Below, one piece after another: positions 31,763 through 42,867 of a DNA stretch of 64,000 nt. The notes beneath the pieces are model-generated. The model worked only from the letters and a program-made list of their open reading frames with translations. It had not been told where the DNA came from and made no database searches. How positions within the stretch are numbered: the stretch's first letter is position 1; each line of letters starts with the position of its first letter. Made by a program: the position numbers and the translations under genes. Source of the stretch: Gonocerus acuteangulatus (taxonomy: Eukaryota; Arthropoda; Insecta; Hemiptera; Coreidae); the NCBI GenBank assembly GCA_946811695.1, contig OX328124.1, positions 33,130,203-33,194,202 of the forward strand, in the 5' to 3' direction.

Positions 31763-32122
31763 AGTATTAACTCTGTCTTCCTTGGTTTACAGCCCTGATG
31801 AAGAGTTGAATCTCACGCCAAGAGTCGTAGGCTAGGTCAAAATCGTCTATCAGCTATTTGTCTGTCTGTTTCTTTCTTATACAAATCCATACCGTTTGAC
31901 CGATTTTGACCAAACTTGCCAAGCAGATAGGTCTTGATCCGGGGAGTGTCAAAATAGATCAAAATCATCTAGGACTCACAGTTCGAAGGTTAAAGGAAAC
32001 TGTGAACCCGAACAGTTACAGATTTGGGTTATTAGATTTTAATATTACTTATTTGGTTTCTAATTTATTTTTGCCTTTCTAGATGCAGAAAGTAGGTGTA
32101 GCATGGCACGCCGGGTAACAGC
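31763..32122 (-). repeat. family R fragment joined to a type II motif
   Basis: 31792-31822 plus: CTGATGA, A, GAG…CTC, acgcc, a broken type II core. From 31823 the minus strand is family R start (ttacccggcgtgccatgc, ctactttctgcat, with tttggtcaaaatcggtc further on), matching 19089-19300. Confidence 0.65.
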
Positions 32123-32832
32123 TGGTTTTCTTATAACGAATGTACTTTTAATATACCGCGAGCGAACCCTGACAAATTCTTCCTTCGCATCACCAACGTT
32201 CAAAGTATCCTCTCAGTCATGTCAATTCAAAGCTTTTCATATGTCACTAAGGATGGAAACGCACCAAGATGACGCAGTTCCTAAGACAGAGTCAGAATTT
32301 AATAATCTACTAAAAGAAACTCTGCCACATACTCTAGACAGAAATTGTATTTCGGAACATCCTTCCGGGCAACACGGTGCTCCCGATGTAAGCGTGATTA
32401 ACCTAATAAAACTTTCATGAAAGAGATGAGATAAGTCCCATAGGGGTGGCTTTAATAAATCAACCCTAATTAAAAGCATGCTAATTTTTCAGGGAGCTCT
32501 TCCCATCTAGCCCTCGCCACCGCAGACTAACCAGGAAAAATATTTACAGTCACGTCTTACATACCAGTATTCTAAAACTGTTTTAATCATTTATTTTCCA
32601 TTATATAATATTATTTCTATATAATTAATATAGTTTCGATAATAAAATTACACACATTTATATAGACCAATCTGCGTGGTTGCTGAAGAAATTTCCTCTC
32701 TATAGGGTTACTATATGGAGGAAATAGAGAAATTGGGTGGCCCGCATTCTCTTAAATCCTTAAATAATAGGTTATTTTCTAAAAGATTATTTATTTATTT
32801 TTTGTTCTTGGAATTATTGGTTAGTTAGGAAA

Positions 32833-32839
<7 letters not shown>
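32123..32839. other. no recognised gene
   Basis: A frame at 32103-32420 begins in the R fragment and includes aagatgacgcagttcct of family Y, so it is probably not a gene. The rest is AT-rich. Confidence 0.4.

Positions 32840-32888
<49 letters not shown>
32840..32888. repeat. (AT)n microsatellite
   Basis: AT tract. Confidence 0.95.
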
Positions 32889-32892
<4 letters not shown>

Positions 32893-33237
32893 TATCTGGA
32901 CATGGAACGATAAACGCAAAACTACATAAACCACACATAACAACTCCTCTAAGGAAGCTTACCGAAAAAAAAAATGTAAGAACATGGCTAATAACAGGAA
33001 AAGAACTGTTTCATGAACACAATTCTAGTTTTACTTATTTTAAAAAGAAAGAATTAAATTTAAAATAATAAAACGTAAGTTTATATTTGTTTTAAAGTAT
33101 TTTCTTATAATTAAAACGTTAAAAATCATCATTACAGTATAAGAATAAATATATTAAAAACTATAAAGTACAAGATATAAACACTGCGTGTAACAAAAGA
33201 ACTAAATTGGCTTCCTACAGGGTAATTGCAGTGACGA

Positions 33238-33238
<1 letters not shown>

Positions 33239-33301
<63 letters not shown>

Positions 33302-33304
33302 TAC
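33239..33304. repeat. (AT)n microsatellite
   Basis: AT tract abutting the left end of the foldback at 33306. Confidence 0.95.
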
Positions 33305-33779
33305 ACGTGACGTAATGAATGGATAATATGGTACCTGCAGGTAGAGGACTTTGTGGCAGTTCAGAAAAATATGTTCTATGTTTAGTAAAAGTCCTTTGTT
33401 TTTCGAGATATTCGAAATTTTCTAAAATTCCAAAAGAATACACCCTTTGCCATTCTTTTTAGTACCACGACTCCAAATGAAAGAATTTTTTCATTCTGTT
33501 TTTTTGATAGTATTCCTGGATAAATGCGCTATCGAATGTATGAAATTTGGGGGTGCATGCACAGTTCCTTTTTTTTTTTTTTAAACAAAGATCTGATTCA
33601 ATTTCATGTTTTGATTGTTTCTTTCTTATGTTTAACCTTACGTGGTGTAAAAAAAAAAAATAGTTACCTGAGGGCCTAATTGAGGAAAAACATGCCTGTT
33701 TCGTGGAAGGCCACCTCTGCCAGGTAGAGAATAATAATTCTTTGAATAGATGGATTAGTCCTCTACCGGTAGGTACCAT

Positions 33780-33836
33780 TTTTTTTTTTTTTTGGATGTT
33801 TAACGGCGTATCAACAATTAGGCTATTAACGCCGGA
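33780..33836 (-). mobile_element. SINE tail fragment (5S/S1 type)
   Basis: Minus-sense ccggcgttaatagcc, then gatacgccgttaaac, with an A-rich end (plus-strand T run). Flanked by aggtaccat at 33771-33779 and 33837-33845, a 9-bp target duplication. A severely 5'-truncated insertion at the first unit of the minisatellite. Confidence 0.75.
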
Positions 33837-33837
33837 A

Positions 33838-34510
33838 GGTACCATATTATCAACTCATTACCATATTAGGTACCATATTATCAACTCATTACCATATTAG
33901 GTACCATATTATCAACTCATTACCATATTAGGTACCATATTATCAACTCATTACCATATTAGGTACCATATTATCAACTCATTACCATATTTGGTACCAT
34001 ATTATCAACTCATTACCATATTAGGTACCATATTATCAACTCATTACCATATTAGGTACCATATTATCAACTCATTACCATATTAGGTACCATATTATGA
34101 ACTCATTACCATATTAGGTACCATATTATCAACTTATTACCATATTTGGTACCATATTATCAACTCATTACCATATTAGGTACCATATTATCAGCTCATT
34201 ACCATATTAGGTACCATATTATCAACTCATTACCATATTAGGTACCATATTATCAACTCATTACCATATTAGGTACCGTATTATCAACTCATTACCATAT
34301 TAGGTACCGTATTATCAACTCATTACCATCTTTGGTACCATATTATCAACTCATTACCATATTAGGTACCATATTATCAACTCATTACCATATTAGGTAC
34401 CATATTATCAACTCATTACCATATTAGGTACCATATTATCAACTCATTACCATATTAGGTACCATATTATCAACTCATTACCATATTAGGTACCATATTA
34501 TCAACTCATT
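33838..34510. repeat. 31-bp minisatellite, about 21.7 units
   Basis: The unit is ggtaccatattatcaact followed by cattaccatatta. Each unit has a KpnI-type GGTACC palindrome. Most units are identical. A T variant (tttggtacc) falls at 33993, 34148 and 34334, exactly 5 and 6 units apart, hinting at higher-order amplification. The non-repeated element end (cattacgccacatcc) follows the last unit. Confidence 0.97.
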
Positions 34511-34530
34511 ACGCCACATCCTGTATGTGT

Positions 34531-34743
34531 ATGTAATAAACTCTTCAAAAAGTTCGGTGCACAGGAAATAAAATAACGACCAGTACTGACAAGTTAATAA
34601 TTTGACGGAGGAATAAATTTCCTTTCCTAATAAATGGAATTAGTTTATTTTAGAATAATTTCTTTTTAAATGACGAATGTAGTATCTTTGGAATTTTGAC
34701 CGATATTAGTAATTTGGATCGATTTGCCACCTGGTTAGCGAAC

Positions 34744-34795
<52 letters not shown>

Positions 34796-35094
34796 AGCAG
34801 GGGACATTTCGAGTCCCATTTATACGTAGGATAAATGAGTTTTATTAATTGTAATTTAATTTACTTTCAAGGCTACATATTATAGATTAGTTCATTGTTT
34901 ATTAGGAATATGCACGATGTTTATTAATGAAACGTGCCGTTCATTCGCTCGGATTGAATATTTTGGTAGATAAAGCGCGTTCAGTGATAAGGAGGGGAAA
35001 ATGTACAGGTGCGGGTTCCTGCGTTCACCGCTAGATAGCATTCACAGCTCTTCATCCCTCGTCTTATGCCAATCCGATTTTAACTTCCTTTTAA
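34531..35094. other. AT-rich spacer with (AT)n at 34748-34793
   Basis: Only the AT microsatellite is recognisable. Confidence 0.5.
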
Positions 35095-35190
35095 AACTTT
35101 CCGTAGCTATTGAGGTTGCACTCATGACGGAATTTTTGAAAACTTTCATCAAATCTTTATCGATCCTACCTAGTAGACACTTAAAATCCC
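35095..35190 (-). mobile_element. family E right-end fragment
   Basis: agctattgaggttgcactca, tgacggaatttttgaaaa, ttatcgatcctacctag and gacac match the inverse of 47090-47150. The terminal AGCACTTTCC is degraded. Confidence 0.7.
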
Positions 35191-35259
35191 CATGCGTGGG
35201 GAGCCAATAATAAAGTAGTACATAAGGAAAAGGAGTACTATTTTTATTTGACCTGCGCC

Positions 35260-35270
35260 ATATATATATC

Positions 35271-35326
<56 letters not shown>

Positions 35327-35344
35327 ACTATATATATATATATA
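35260..35344. repeat. (AT)n microsatellite
   Basis: AT blocks with two ccacta interruptions. Confidence 0.95.
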
Positions 35345-36329
35345 CGCAGTGTCTCGCATTGAGATGTCATTACTCACAATTCTGCACGTCATTAGTAGTT
35401 TAGTGACGGAGAAATGATTTTCCTATCTTAAAATGTAGCAGACCTACTCAAAAATTTGTGTATTATTAAGAATACTTTTTTTTTTGTTATTAAAAACTGT
35501 ATTTTCGGGATTTTCGATTAATTTATCGTTATTAACGACCACATTTGTAGAATCTAAATTAAATTTCCAAAAAGGAACACCCGTTCAGCGCTAATAGCCA
35601 AAATGATAAAAAAAAATGCGCCGATAAAAAAAAAAAACAAAAAAAAAACACCCGTTATTGAAATATTACCATGTAAATTAAGAGCTATAGTAGAAGCCAT
35701 GTAGGTGGAAACGTTTGATATTAGTGCTTTCTTAAATTATTCACTCTTTCCTTAATCAGATATTTATATTTAGACGATTGTATTTTTTTGAAACGATACC
35801 TCGTTGTTTTAAAAAAAAATCGATGTGAATTCCATTTTTTTCTGAATCCTACCCAACACCAATAAATGTGCCATTCTGAACATATTATTTTATTTCCACA
35901 CGTCTTTTTCATAATCAATTTAGTAAGATTTGACCATTTTTTGGGTGGAAGTCTGTTAGTGCTTGACTGCCCATCAACACAAAAAGTTGTCTTCTTCAAA
36001 AATCGCATATTTTTTAAAATATTTATTTAAGGATTTAGACACATGTTTGTTGTACGTATTATAACAAATGAAATTTAGTTCGATAAACCGAAAACATCAT
36101 CGTCCATAAATATATTTTTGCTGTTTGATAACAATATAGTGAGATTTGACTAATTTTTGGTAGGTAAACAACAAATATATATATTTAAGTCAGGTAAACA
36201 TTGACTGCAACAAAGGCATTGATGTTTATATCTAGACACTGACTGACATAGTACCTTGGAGTTGGCTCTGCTCTTAAACGAGACTAGTTTTCATTCCCCT
36301 TCAATGAAACGATTTACGGATGTAATTAA
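35345..36329. other. AT-rich, no recognised feature
   Basis: 35560-35650 has a degraded atgcgccgataaaa string, possibly a SINE tail trace. Otherwise nothing. Confidence 0.35.
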
Positions 36330-36463
36330 ATTTAAAACGAACGTAATATGCTCGAGTCTTCAATTTTTCAATAATTCCGTCATGAGGGCAACCTCAATAG
36401 ATACTTTCCTTCGGAGGAAAGTGCTAATATGTATATAAAAAATATTAATAATGTATTAAATAA

Positions 36464-36850
36464 TTGAATCGATCATACAAAATGAATGTATTAAATAATT
36501 CAACTTACATACAAAATGAATGGCAAAAAACGTGGACGAACATGACAAACAATAAACTAAGGGAAATCAAGAATACCGTTTGTGTTTGGCCCTCGAGCAA
36601 CCGATCGAACAGAAGAGACGAGGTTGTCCTTACTCGATTGCGGATCGGGCATACGTTACTAACACATCGTCACTTAATGACGAGACAGGACGGACCAGTT
36701 TGTGCCATCTGTAACACAAACTTGACTATTAAACACATACTAACTGAATGCAAAGAACGAGACAGATTAAACCTGCCATACGACATGACTGAACTCCTGA
36801 CAGATGACAGTCCACACATAAACACATTAATTATATCCAATTACATTTAG
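36464..36850 (+). pseudogene. I/Jockey-group LINE ORF2, C-terminal fragment
   Basis: A 128-codon open frame to a TAG. It reads IQNEWQKTWTNMTNNKLREI, then WPSSNRSNRRDEVVLTRLRI, GHTLLTHRHLMTRQDG, PVCAICNTNLTIKHILTEC. This is the end of the RNase H domain plus the C-x2-C-x8-H-x4-C cluster. It is the best preserved LINE C terminus here, closely related to 27111-27765. RT and endonuclease are absent. The 3' UTR runs to about 37248 and is interrupted by a T tract and AT repeat (36945-37082). Confidence 0.85.
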
Positions 36851-36942
36851 AATACATTCATTGTATAAATTACAAAAAAAATGTATGTTTTAACGTGAAG
36901 TAAAGTAATGGACACAATATTTCAAAAACTAAAATTTTTTCT

Positions 36943-36944
<2 letters not shown>

Positions 36945-36993
<49 letters not shown>
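36945..36993. repeat. poly(T) tract in LINE 3' UTR
   Basis: About 49 T. At the homologous site (27599-27612) the sister LINE copy has only a short T run, so this expanded after the insertions diverged. Confidence 0.9.
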
Positions 36994-37041
36994 CTTTCTT
37001 TTTTTTCCCCCTAGAAAAATGTACCTAATTGTTTATGTTTA

Positions 37042-37043
37042 TC

Positions 37044-37083
<40 letters not shown>

Positions 37084-37086
37084 CAC
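37042..37086. repeat. (AT)n microsatellite
   Basis: AT/GT-containing tract in the LINE 3' UTR. Confidence 0.9.
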
Positions 37087-37248
37087 ACATTTAATCACTT
37101 TCCATTTTAAAATAATTTTCAATCACTAAAATATTCTGGATTTTTGGCAACCTTTTATATTTCTTTTGCTAGTGGTTTCTACCGCCAACTTCTAAAAAAG
37201 AGCGAATCGCTACTGTCGCAAGTTCTGTATTCAATATAAATAAATAAA

Positions 37249-37498
37249 TGAATCGATCCATGCAAAAAGAGCTTCAGTCCAAATTTTCCCAATGTGATTT
37301 CGGATAATATTTTCGTTCATATGGATTCGCTGACTCTGAACTTAACTGCACATTTCTATGTTAAAATGACTTCAGCCTAATACATAGTTCCCAAAGAAAC
37401 ATAACCATACCGAATCCAACACTGATATGAACGAAAATATTATCCGAAATCATATTGGGGAAAAATGGACTGAAGCCCTTTTTGCATGGATCGATTCA
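37249..37498. mobile_element. palindromic MITE, ~74-bp inverted arms
   Basis: Begins tgaatcgatccatgcaaaaa and ends with its exact inverse. The arms run to tttcggataatattttcgtt and beyond with a handful of mismatches, and the centre is about 100 bp. No coding capacity. Confidence 0.85.
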
Positions 37499-37547
37499 AT
37501 TATTTAATACATTATTAATATTTTTTATATACATATTAGCACTTTCC

Positions 37548-37659
37548 TCCGAAGGAAAGTATCTATTGAGGTTGCACTCATGATGGAATTATTGAAAAAT
37601 TTCTTCAAATTTTTATCGATCCTACCTAATAGACACCGAAAATGACCCCCGTTAAAATT

Positions 37660-37707
<48 letters not shown>

Positions 37708-38609
37708 AGTGTCTGTTAACACGATAGCGGCCAGAGTTTTTGTTTTTTCTTCACGAAACGTGGTATATAGCGTTCAATTAGCAAACGATTGAACGAGTTC
37801 GTTAACCATCAAAATCGGACCACCGGAAGGGGGGGGGGGGGTTTACCCCGGACCCAAAACGCTAATTTGACCATGCCAGCCGTAGTTTTTGTTATATTTC
37901 AACGAAACTCGGTATTCGTTATGTTGATCTACAGAGAGAAATACGTTGTAAAAATAAACTAAATCGGTTCATTAGGAGGGGGGGTTTACTCCGGACCCAC
38001 ATTACCAATTTGCCACTACCAGCCGTAATTTTTGTTTCATTTCAACGAAACTCGGTATTCGTGGTGGTAATCAACAGAGAAAAATGGGTTGTAAAAATAA
38101 ACTAAATCGGGTTATTTGGAGGGGGTGTTTACTCCGGTCCTAAAGTTGCTGCATTGTAACGAAACACGGTAAACGTCGTGGGATCTCATGAGAAAGAAGT
38201 GTTGTAAAAATGAAGTAAATCGGCCTATTGGAAAGGAGGGTTTACTTTAAACTCTGTTTCATTCGAATTAGCCCGCCAGACGTAGGTTCTCAAAGGCGCC
38301 GCGACGAGCGCTATCTCCCACTGGGGGGACTGTATCCTGTTCCTGCGTCAGATCAAAAGACGGAAAATGAAGTTTTTGTGTATTTATTAAGTAGTACAGT
38401 TTCTCGTATTAACATAACTCTGGAAGCAAATTATTTACAAAATTAATAATTGAACAGTTCTCATAAGAAATGTAAATGAGCAGAATTATGCACGTTTTTA
38501 TTTTATTTATATAGGTTATTTACAGCAAATTATTCAGGAATGTAGTCTACAGTACAAAAATTCTGAGGAAAGTGCTGAGTTATGCAGCTCCTGCGTGACG
38601 GACTTTTTT
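37548..38609 (-). mobile_element. family E element, copy 2
   Basis: Inverted termini AGCACTTTCCTC (37548-37559) and GAGGAAAGTGCT (38565-38576), extended by gcagctcctgcgtgacgg to 38609. Inside are an AT/GT tract (37660-37706) and four accc-rich modules in the same order as copy 3. A 72-codon frame (38228-38446) is shared with copy 3 but not kept open in copy 1. Confidence 0.85.
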
Positions 38610-38769
38610 ATATGTTCTTGGTCTCATAAATAAATATTACCGCCTTTTTCTTTTGTGTATCACTTTATTTATTATTTATTTTCTACTACATGCTTCGAAG
38701 ACTGCTTGCCTTCTCAGGAGAACACAAACATGTAAACATACGAGAAAAAAACCATATCAGTTCTGAAAG

Positions 38770-39026
38770 GGCCAAGAGGGGTAGATACTCAAGAGGTGTC
38801 TGATTCTTGACCAATCGGCACCCCAGAGAGATAGTGTGGTCAGTACTATGCTCCGGTCCCCTGATTTCCCCTTTTACGAGTAGTCAACAATAAATTAATT
38901 GAAGGCTGGGTGGGGGCCTAGTGACGTTCTAGTACATTCCTCAAACAACGTCACTGTACGATAAAATCTTTAGTGCGCTCGGGTTTTGAACTCAGATTCT
39001 CCCGCATATATATCTCAGTTAATCTC
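38770..39026 (-). mobile_element. tRNA-derived SINE (S2), diverged
   Basis: Inverse of the S2 body (ggtagatactcaagagg, agatagtgtggtcagtac, tatgctccgg) and a degraded head (gggttttgaactcagat). Older than the other three copies. Confidence 0.75.
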
Positions 39027-39984
39027 CTTCCCATATATGTGCGATACTATTTACAACGAAAACAAAATAAAACTTCTTTATTGGGTCAGAAATACTGCGG
39101 ATTATAGAATTAATATTTCATATTTTTCAGTTCAGAAATGTTTCACCTGTAAAGACAAATTATTAAATATTTTTAAGAAATAACTCATTTTTTCTGGGAG
39201 TTCCACTGTAATTGCTATAGGATTCGCCACGTTTTGCGCACAATTGTAATAAACTATGAGCTTATTATACAATTATAAAAATTTTAATAAATCCATTAGA
39301 AAATCTTATTCGTTTCTTTGTTAAGTATAGTATAGTTTGTCTTGTTTTGTTTTTTTTATTATCTTTTCAAATTCACAAAATTGGCGAGAGTTGCGTGATC
39401 AATTTACGTTGACCAGTAATGCAGCAAACCAATGCATTATTTAAGATATAAGAGAACTGTGTAACGTGTAAGGTACACCAGAAATAAACAGACAATAGAA
39501 AGAAAAAGTTATTCGACCAACCCAATGTTGCGTAACACATGAATTTGTAAGTCATTAACCCGAAATGAGCTAAAATGGCATGATATTTCATATATATTTG
39601 TTATTATACTATGTTTAATTCAAATTTAAACTATTGAAATGTCATGAGTGTGACAGAAAGCGATGAATAATTTTGTTCTAGGTTAATAGGAAGACACTAT
39701 TTTCGCTTTGTAGTAGTAAAACTCGCTTCCGACTTTTAAGGGAAAACGGAAAGTAAAAAATTGGTATGTATTTGGTGAGGAGTGATTGAGATTGAGAAGC
39801 ATGGATTGAAAAGAGAAAGAGAGAGGGAAGAGTGAGCGGTGTTTGGGTGCAGCGTGGTAGACAGAGTGTTCCCCTTTAAGGCGCGAGACATGCGCACTAC
39901 TGCTGTATTGATTGACTCAGAAACAGGAACGAGGAAGTCCTGTCTGAGTCCGGAAGTCTTGTCCTATCGCCGAAAAGCCTACCT
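39027..39984. other. no recognised feature
   Basis: AT-rich. A mixed patch at 39830-39980 precedes the decayed array. Confidence 0.35.
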
Positions 39985-40147
39985 TCTACCTTACATTATC
40001 TACAATCTAACGCCAAAAACCTTAAGGTTCATTCAGAATTCGCTAATATCCCTCATCTATCTACAAAAACCTTACAATACATTGCTAATTTTCTATAATC
40101 TAACATCTAACACCAAAAACCTTACAATTCATTACATATTAGCTAAT

Positions 40148-40338
40148 TTTTTTTCTTCGTTTTTAACGCCGCATCAACTGTTTGGCTATTAGCGCCGGGC
40201 TATCTACAGGTTACCGCCCTTTTCTAATGCCAACAACACGTGGTCGGTCACCCATTCAGGTACTGACCACGCCCGACGTTGCTTAACTTCGGTGATCTAC
40301 GGGAACCGGTGCCTTCAACGTGGCTATGGCCGTTGGCA
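40148..40338 (-). mobile_element. 5S rRNA-derived SINE, full length
   Basis: The minus strand starts with a near-complete 5S rRNA: GCCAACGGCCATAGCCACG, later gttaagcaacgtcgggcg, tggtcagtacctgaatgg, gtgaccgaccacgtg and ttgttggcatt. The body follows with agaaaagggcggtaacctg and gcccggcgctaatagcc, and the tail gatgcggcgttaaaaac with A-rich end. An 8-bp direct repeat tagctaat at 40140-40147 and 40339-40346. The A box/C box region of 5S is retained, so internal pol III promoter function is plausible. Confidence 0.92.
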
Positions 40339-40431
40339 TAGCTAATATCTAAATGTAACACCAAAAACCTTACACCCCACTGCTAACTTACTAGTATCCA
40401 GCATCTAACAACAATTGTTAAATTACTAATA

Positions 40432-40647
40432 TCGTCTCTATGTCAAACTATCAAATATGCAAAACGAAGATAACTAAATATTCTATCCATTGACTAAGTA
40501 ATGTATTGGAAAATGGTCTTATTCGATACTTTATTTAAGGCATTAAGGCATTAAAGGCGACAAGCCGTATCGCCCTCAATCCATGAGCAAAGCTGATTCA
40601 TCTGAACAACAAGATTTTGCATATTTAATAGTTTGACATGGTAGGGA
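40432..40647. mobile_element. MITE, copy A (TA target likely)
   Basis: Inverted ends around atgtcaaactatcaaatatg and aatagtttgacatggta. The interior shares actttatttaaggcatta and acaagccgt with copy B at 42868-43122. TA dinucleotides flank it at 40430-40431 and 40648-40649. Confidence 0.75.
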
Positions 40648-41285
40648 TATCTAACACCAAAAACTTTACAGTTCATTGCTAATTTAATAGTATCCAACAT
40701 CTAGCACCAAAACGCTCACAACTCAATGCAAAATTTCAACCATTAAAATGTAACACCGAAAGCCATTCATTGCTAATTCACTGATATTCAACATCTAACA
40801 CAAAAAAATTTACAATTCACTACAGATTTGCTAATACTCAAATGTAACTTCTAACGTCTACAGTTCTTTGCTAATTTACTAATACCCAAATTCAAAAACC
40901 AAAAATCTGAATTTCATATAACATTTGCTAATATTGAATTGTAACGCTAATACCCTTATAATTCCTTGCTAAATTACTAGTATCCAACATCTGATATGAT
41001 AAAACATTCAATTAATTGCTAATTTATTAATATCCAACATCGAACACCAAAAGCATTACAGTTCTTTGCTAATTTACTAGTATCCAACAAATAAACCAAA
41101 AAACCCTACAATTCATTATTAATTTACTAGTAGCCGACATTCAACACAATTTGCTAATGTTTTAGTAGAACGCCAAAAACCTAACAGGTCATTGGTAATT
41201 TCTTAATACCCAACATCAAACACCAAAAACTCTAGAATTTATTAAAAATTGGCTAATATCTAAATTTAACGCCAAAAACCGTTGA

Positions 41286-42316
41286 ACTTAGGACTATTTA
41301 GTTATAGTCTCAGTTTTGAACAAGGCAACAGCGGAATATTCCACCAACAGGGTTAGGTGGAATATTCCGATATTGGAGGACTCAATACGCATCACTGATA
41401 AAAATTAAGATGGAAACTCGCTAAAAAGTATTTAAACGCAAAGCATTAAAAATAACCACCTGTAATACTGCTCTGTACTAGGAATATTCACGTGAATTGC
41501 GGAATTAGCCTATCCGAAGCGCCGTCAAACACATCTAATGTCCCGACTAAAAAACCAATGTTTCAGTATAATATGTTTTAATGATTACTGTTATAGACCA
41601 GCTGAAATCAGTATGAATAAAACAATAAACATTTCAATAATAATGAAAATAATCTCTAAAGGAAAACGTTTAACAAAGAAAAAGAACTTAATTTGTAAAG
41701 AGAGCTAAAACTCCGAAAACTAGGATCAGTGAAACAAAAAGCGAAAGCAAAAATTTGATTAATTAGACGAATCTGAAATAGACAATAATTTTAATAAACC
41801 ACAATACAATTATAATAGCATCAATGATAATAAAAACAATTCCTAATAAAAATTACATATTTTAGTAAAATAAGCTTGCACTTCGCCTAAGATGCGGTAC
41901 GATAAATAAATAAAATAAGCTGAAAAATAATTTAATTAAAACACCAAAAGTCTTTACTCACATCTAATCAATAACATCATACCTAATATAATTAAAAATG
42001 TATGTCAGAATATATACTGTATTAATTGATAAAAACTATAAATTGATGAATCATCGCAGCTGTTAAGGAATAGGATAAAACAAGACATAGAAAATATAGA
42101 TGGGATAAAAAAACTGATATCGCGACACATAAAATAAATCTATAACTTCACATGGAACAACAATGTCACTGGAATAATTAGTATTTTTCCTTGAGAAAGT
42201 AAAATTAAAGATCTTTCGATGACTCTCAACAATTATTTTATCTGGCCTTTAAATGAAAATGAAATGGAGGGAGGAAACGCGATAATAATATTCTGTTAAT
42301 GTTTTTATGAGGCGTG
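41286..42316. other. AT-rich, no recognised feature
   Basis: A ggaatattcc palindrome pair occurs at 41332-41369. No genes. Confidence 0.4.
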
Positions 42317-42322
42317 TGTATA

Positions 42323-42411
<89 letters not shown>
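42317..42411. repeat. (AT)n microsatellite
   Basis: Long AT tract with atac interruptions. Confidence 0.95.
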
Positions 42412-42414
<3 letters not shown>

Positions 42415-42648
42415 CACACCTCATAAAACCATACGCACAAGTAAAATTCACTTGGGGACTTGATAAAACCCATTATTGGCACTATTGGATTAGATGGTTG
42501 CCGTTCATAACTAGCCTCTGTACGAATATCTCGCTTTCGGTTGTGGATATGTGATAGTGGAGACCTTGGGCGGCGATGTGTCTCACTATCTCGATCGATG
42601 CCTCCCTTGCACTGTCTAGCTGGAGCTCCGTGTTCCTCTCTCCTAACT

Positions 42649-42653
42649 CTCTC

Positions 42654-42703
<50 letters not shown>

Positions 42704-42714
42704 ACACACACACA

Positions 42715-42765
<51 letters not shown>
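42649..42765. repeat. (CT)n(CA)n compound microsatellite
   Basis: CT block followed by CA blocks. It opens spurious Ser/Leu/Thr/His frames. Confidence 0.95.
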
Positions 42766-42768
<3 letters not shown>

Positions 42769-42867
42769 TCTCTTTTTCTCCTTTTCGCCACCCGCTGTAC
42801 CTCAAGGCTCTCCTTACACCAGCTGTTCAGTCCAATTTTTATAATTCCATGACTCAGATTGTACATA

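Larger units (their letters stand above)
33306..34530. mobile_element. foldback DNA element containing a minisatellite
   Basis: The left end reads cgtgacgtaatgaatggata, then atatggtacctgcaggtaga. The right end, in inverse, reads ggatgtggcgtaatgagttg, then ataatatggtacc. Inner inverse matches (tggtacctgcaggtagag at 33329 against ctctaccggtaggtacca at 33760) confirm a foldback. The 31-bp array occupies the right arm. The interior has no coding frame of known type. Confidence 0.75.
36358..37600. repeat. large inverted repeat, ~120-bp arms
   Basis: The left arm 36358-36479 (tcaatttttcaataattcc to attgaatcgatc) is inverse to 37480-37600. The arms consist of a family E right terminus (CGGAGGAAAGTGCT) plus ~50 bp of flank (atatgtatataaaaaatatt and ataatgtattaaataa). 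The spacer holds a LINE end and a palindromic MITE. Confidence 0.85.
39985..41285. repeat. decayed tandem array, unit ~50-60 bp
   Basis: Variants of caacatctaacaccaaaaac, then ttacaattcattgctaatt, then tactaatat recur about twenty times with drifting length. Interrupted by the 5S SINE (40148-40338) and a MITE (40432-40647). No frame is conserved. Confidence 0.85.

Noticed and set aside
32103..32420. 105-codon frame
   Set aside because: Begins inside the family R fragment and includes a family Y terminus string.
33838..34510. CRISPR-like array or regulatory array
   Set aside because: Head-to-tail identical 31-bp units with no spacers; a minisatellite.
40225..40338. 5S rRNA gene
   Set aside because: Continues directly into a SINE body, has a target duplication, and other copies are truncated or internally deleted.
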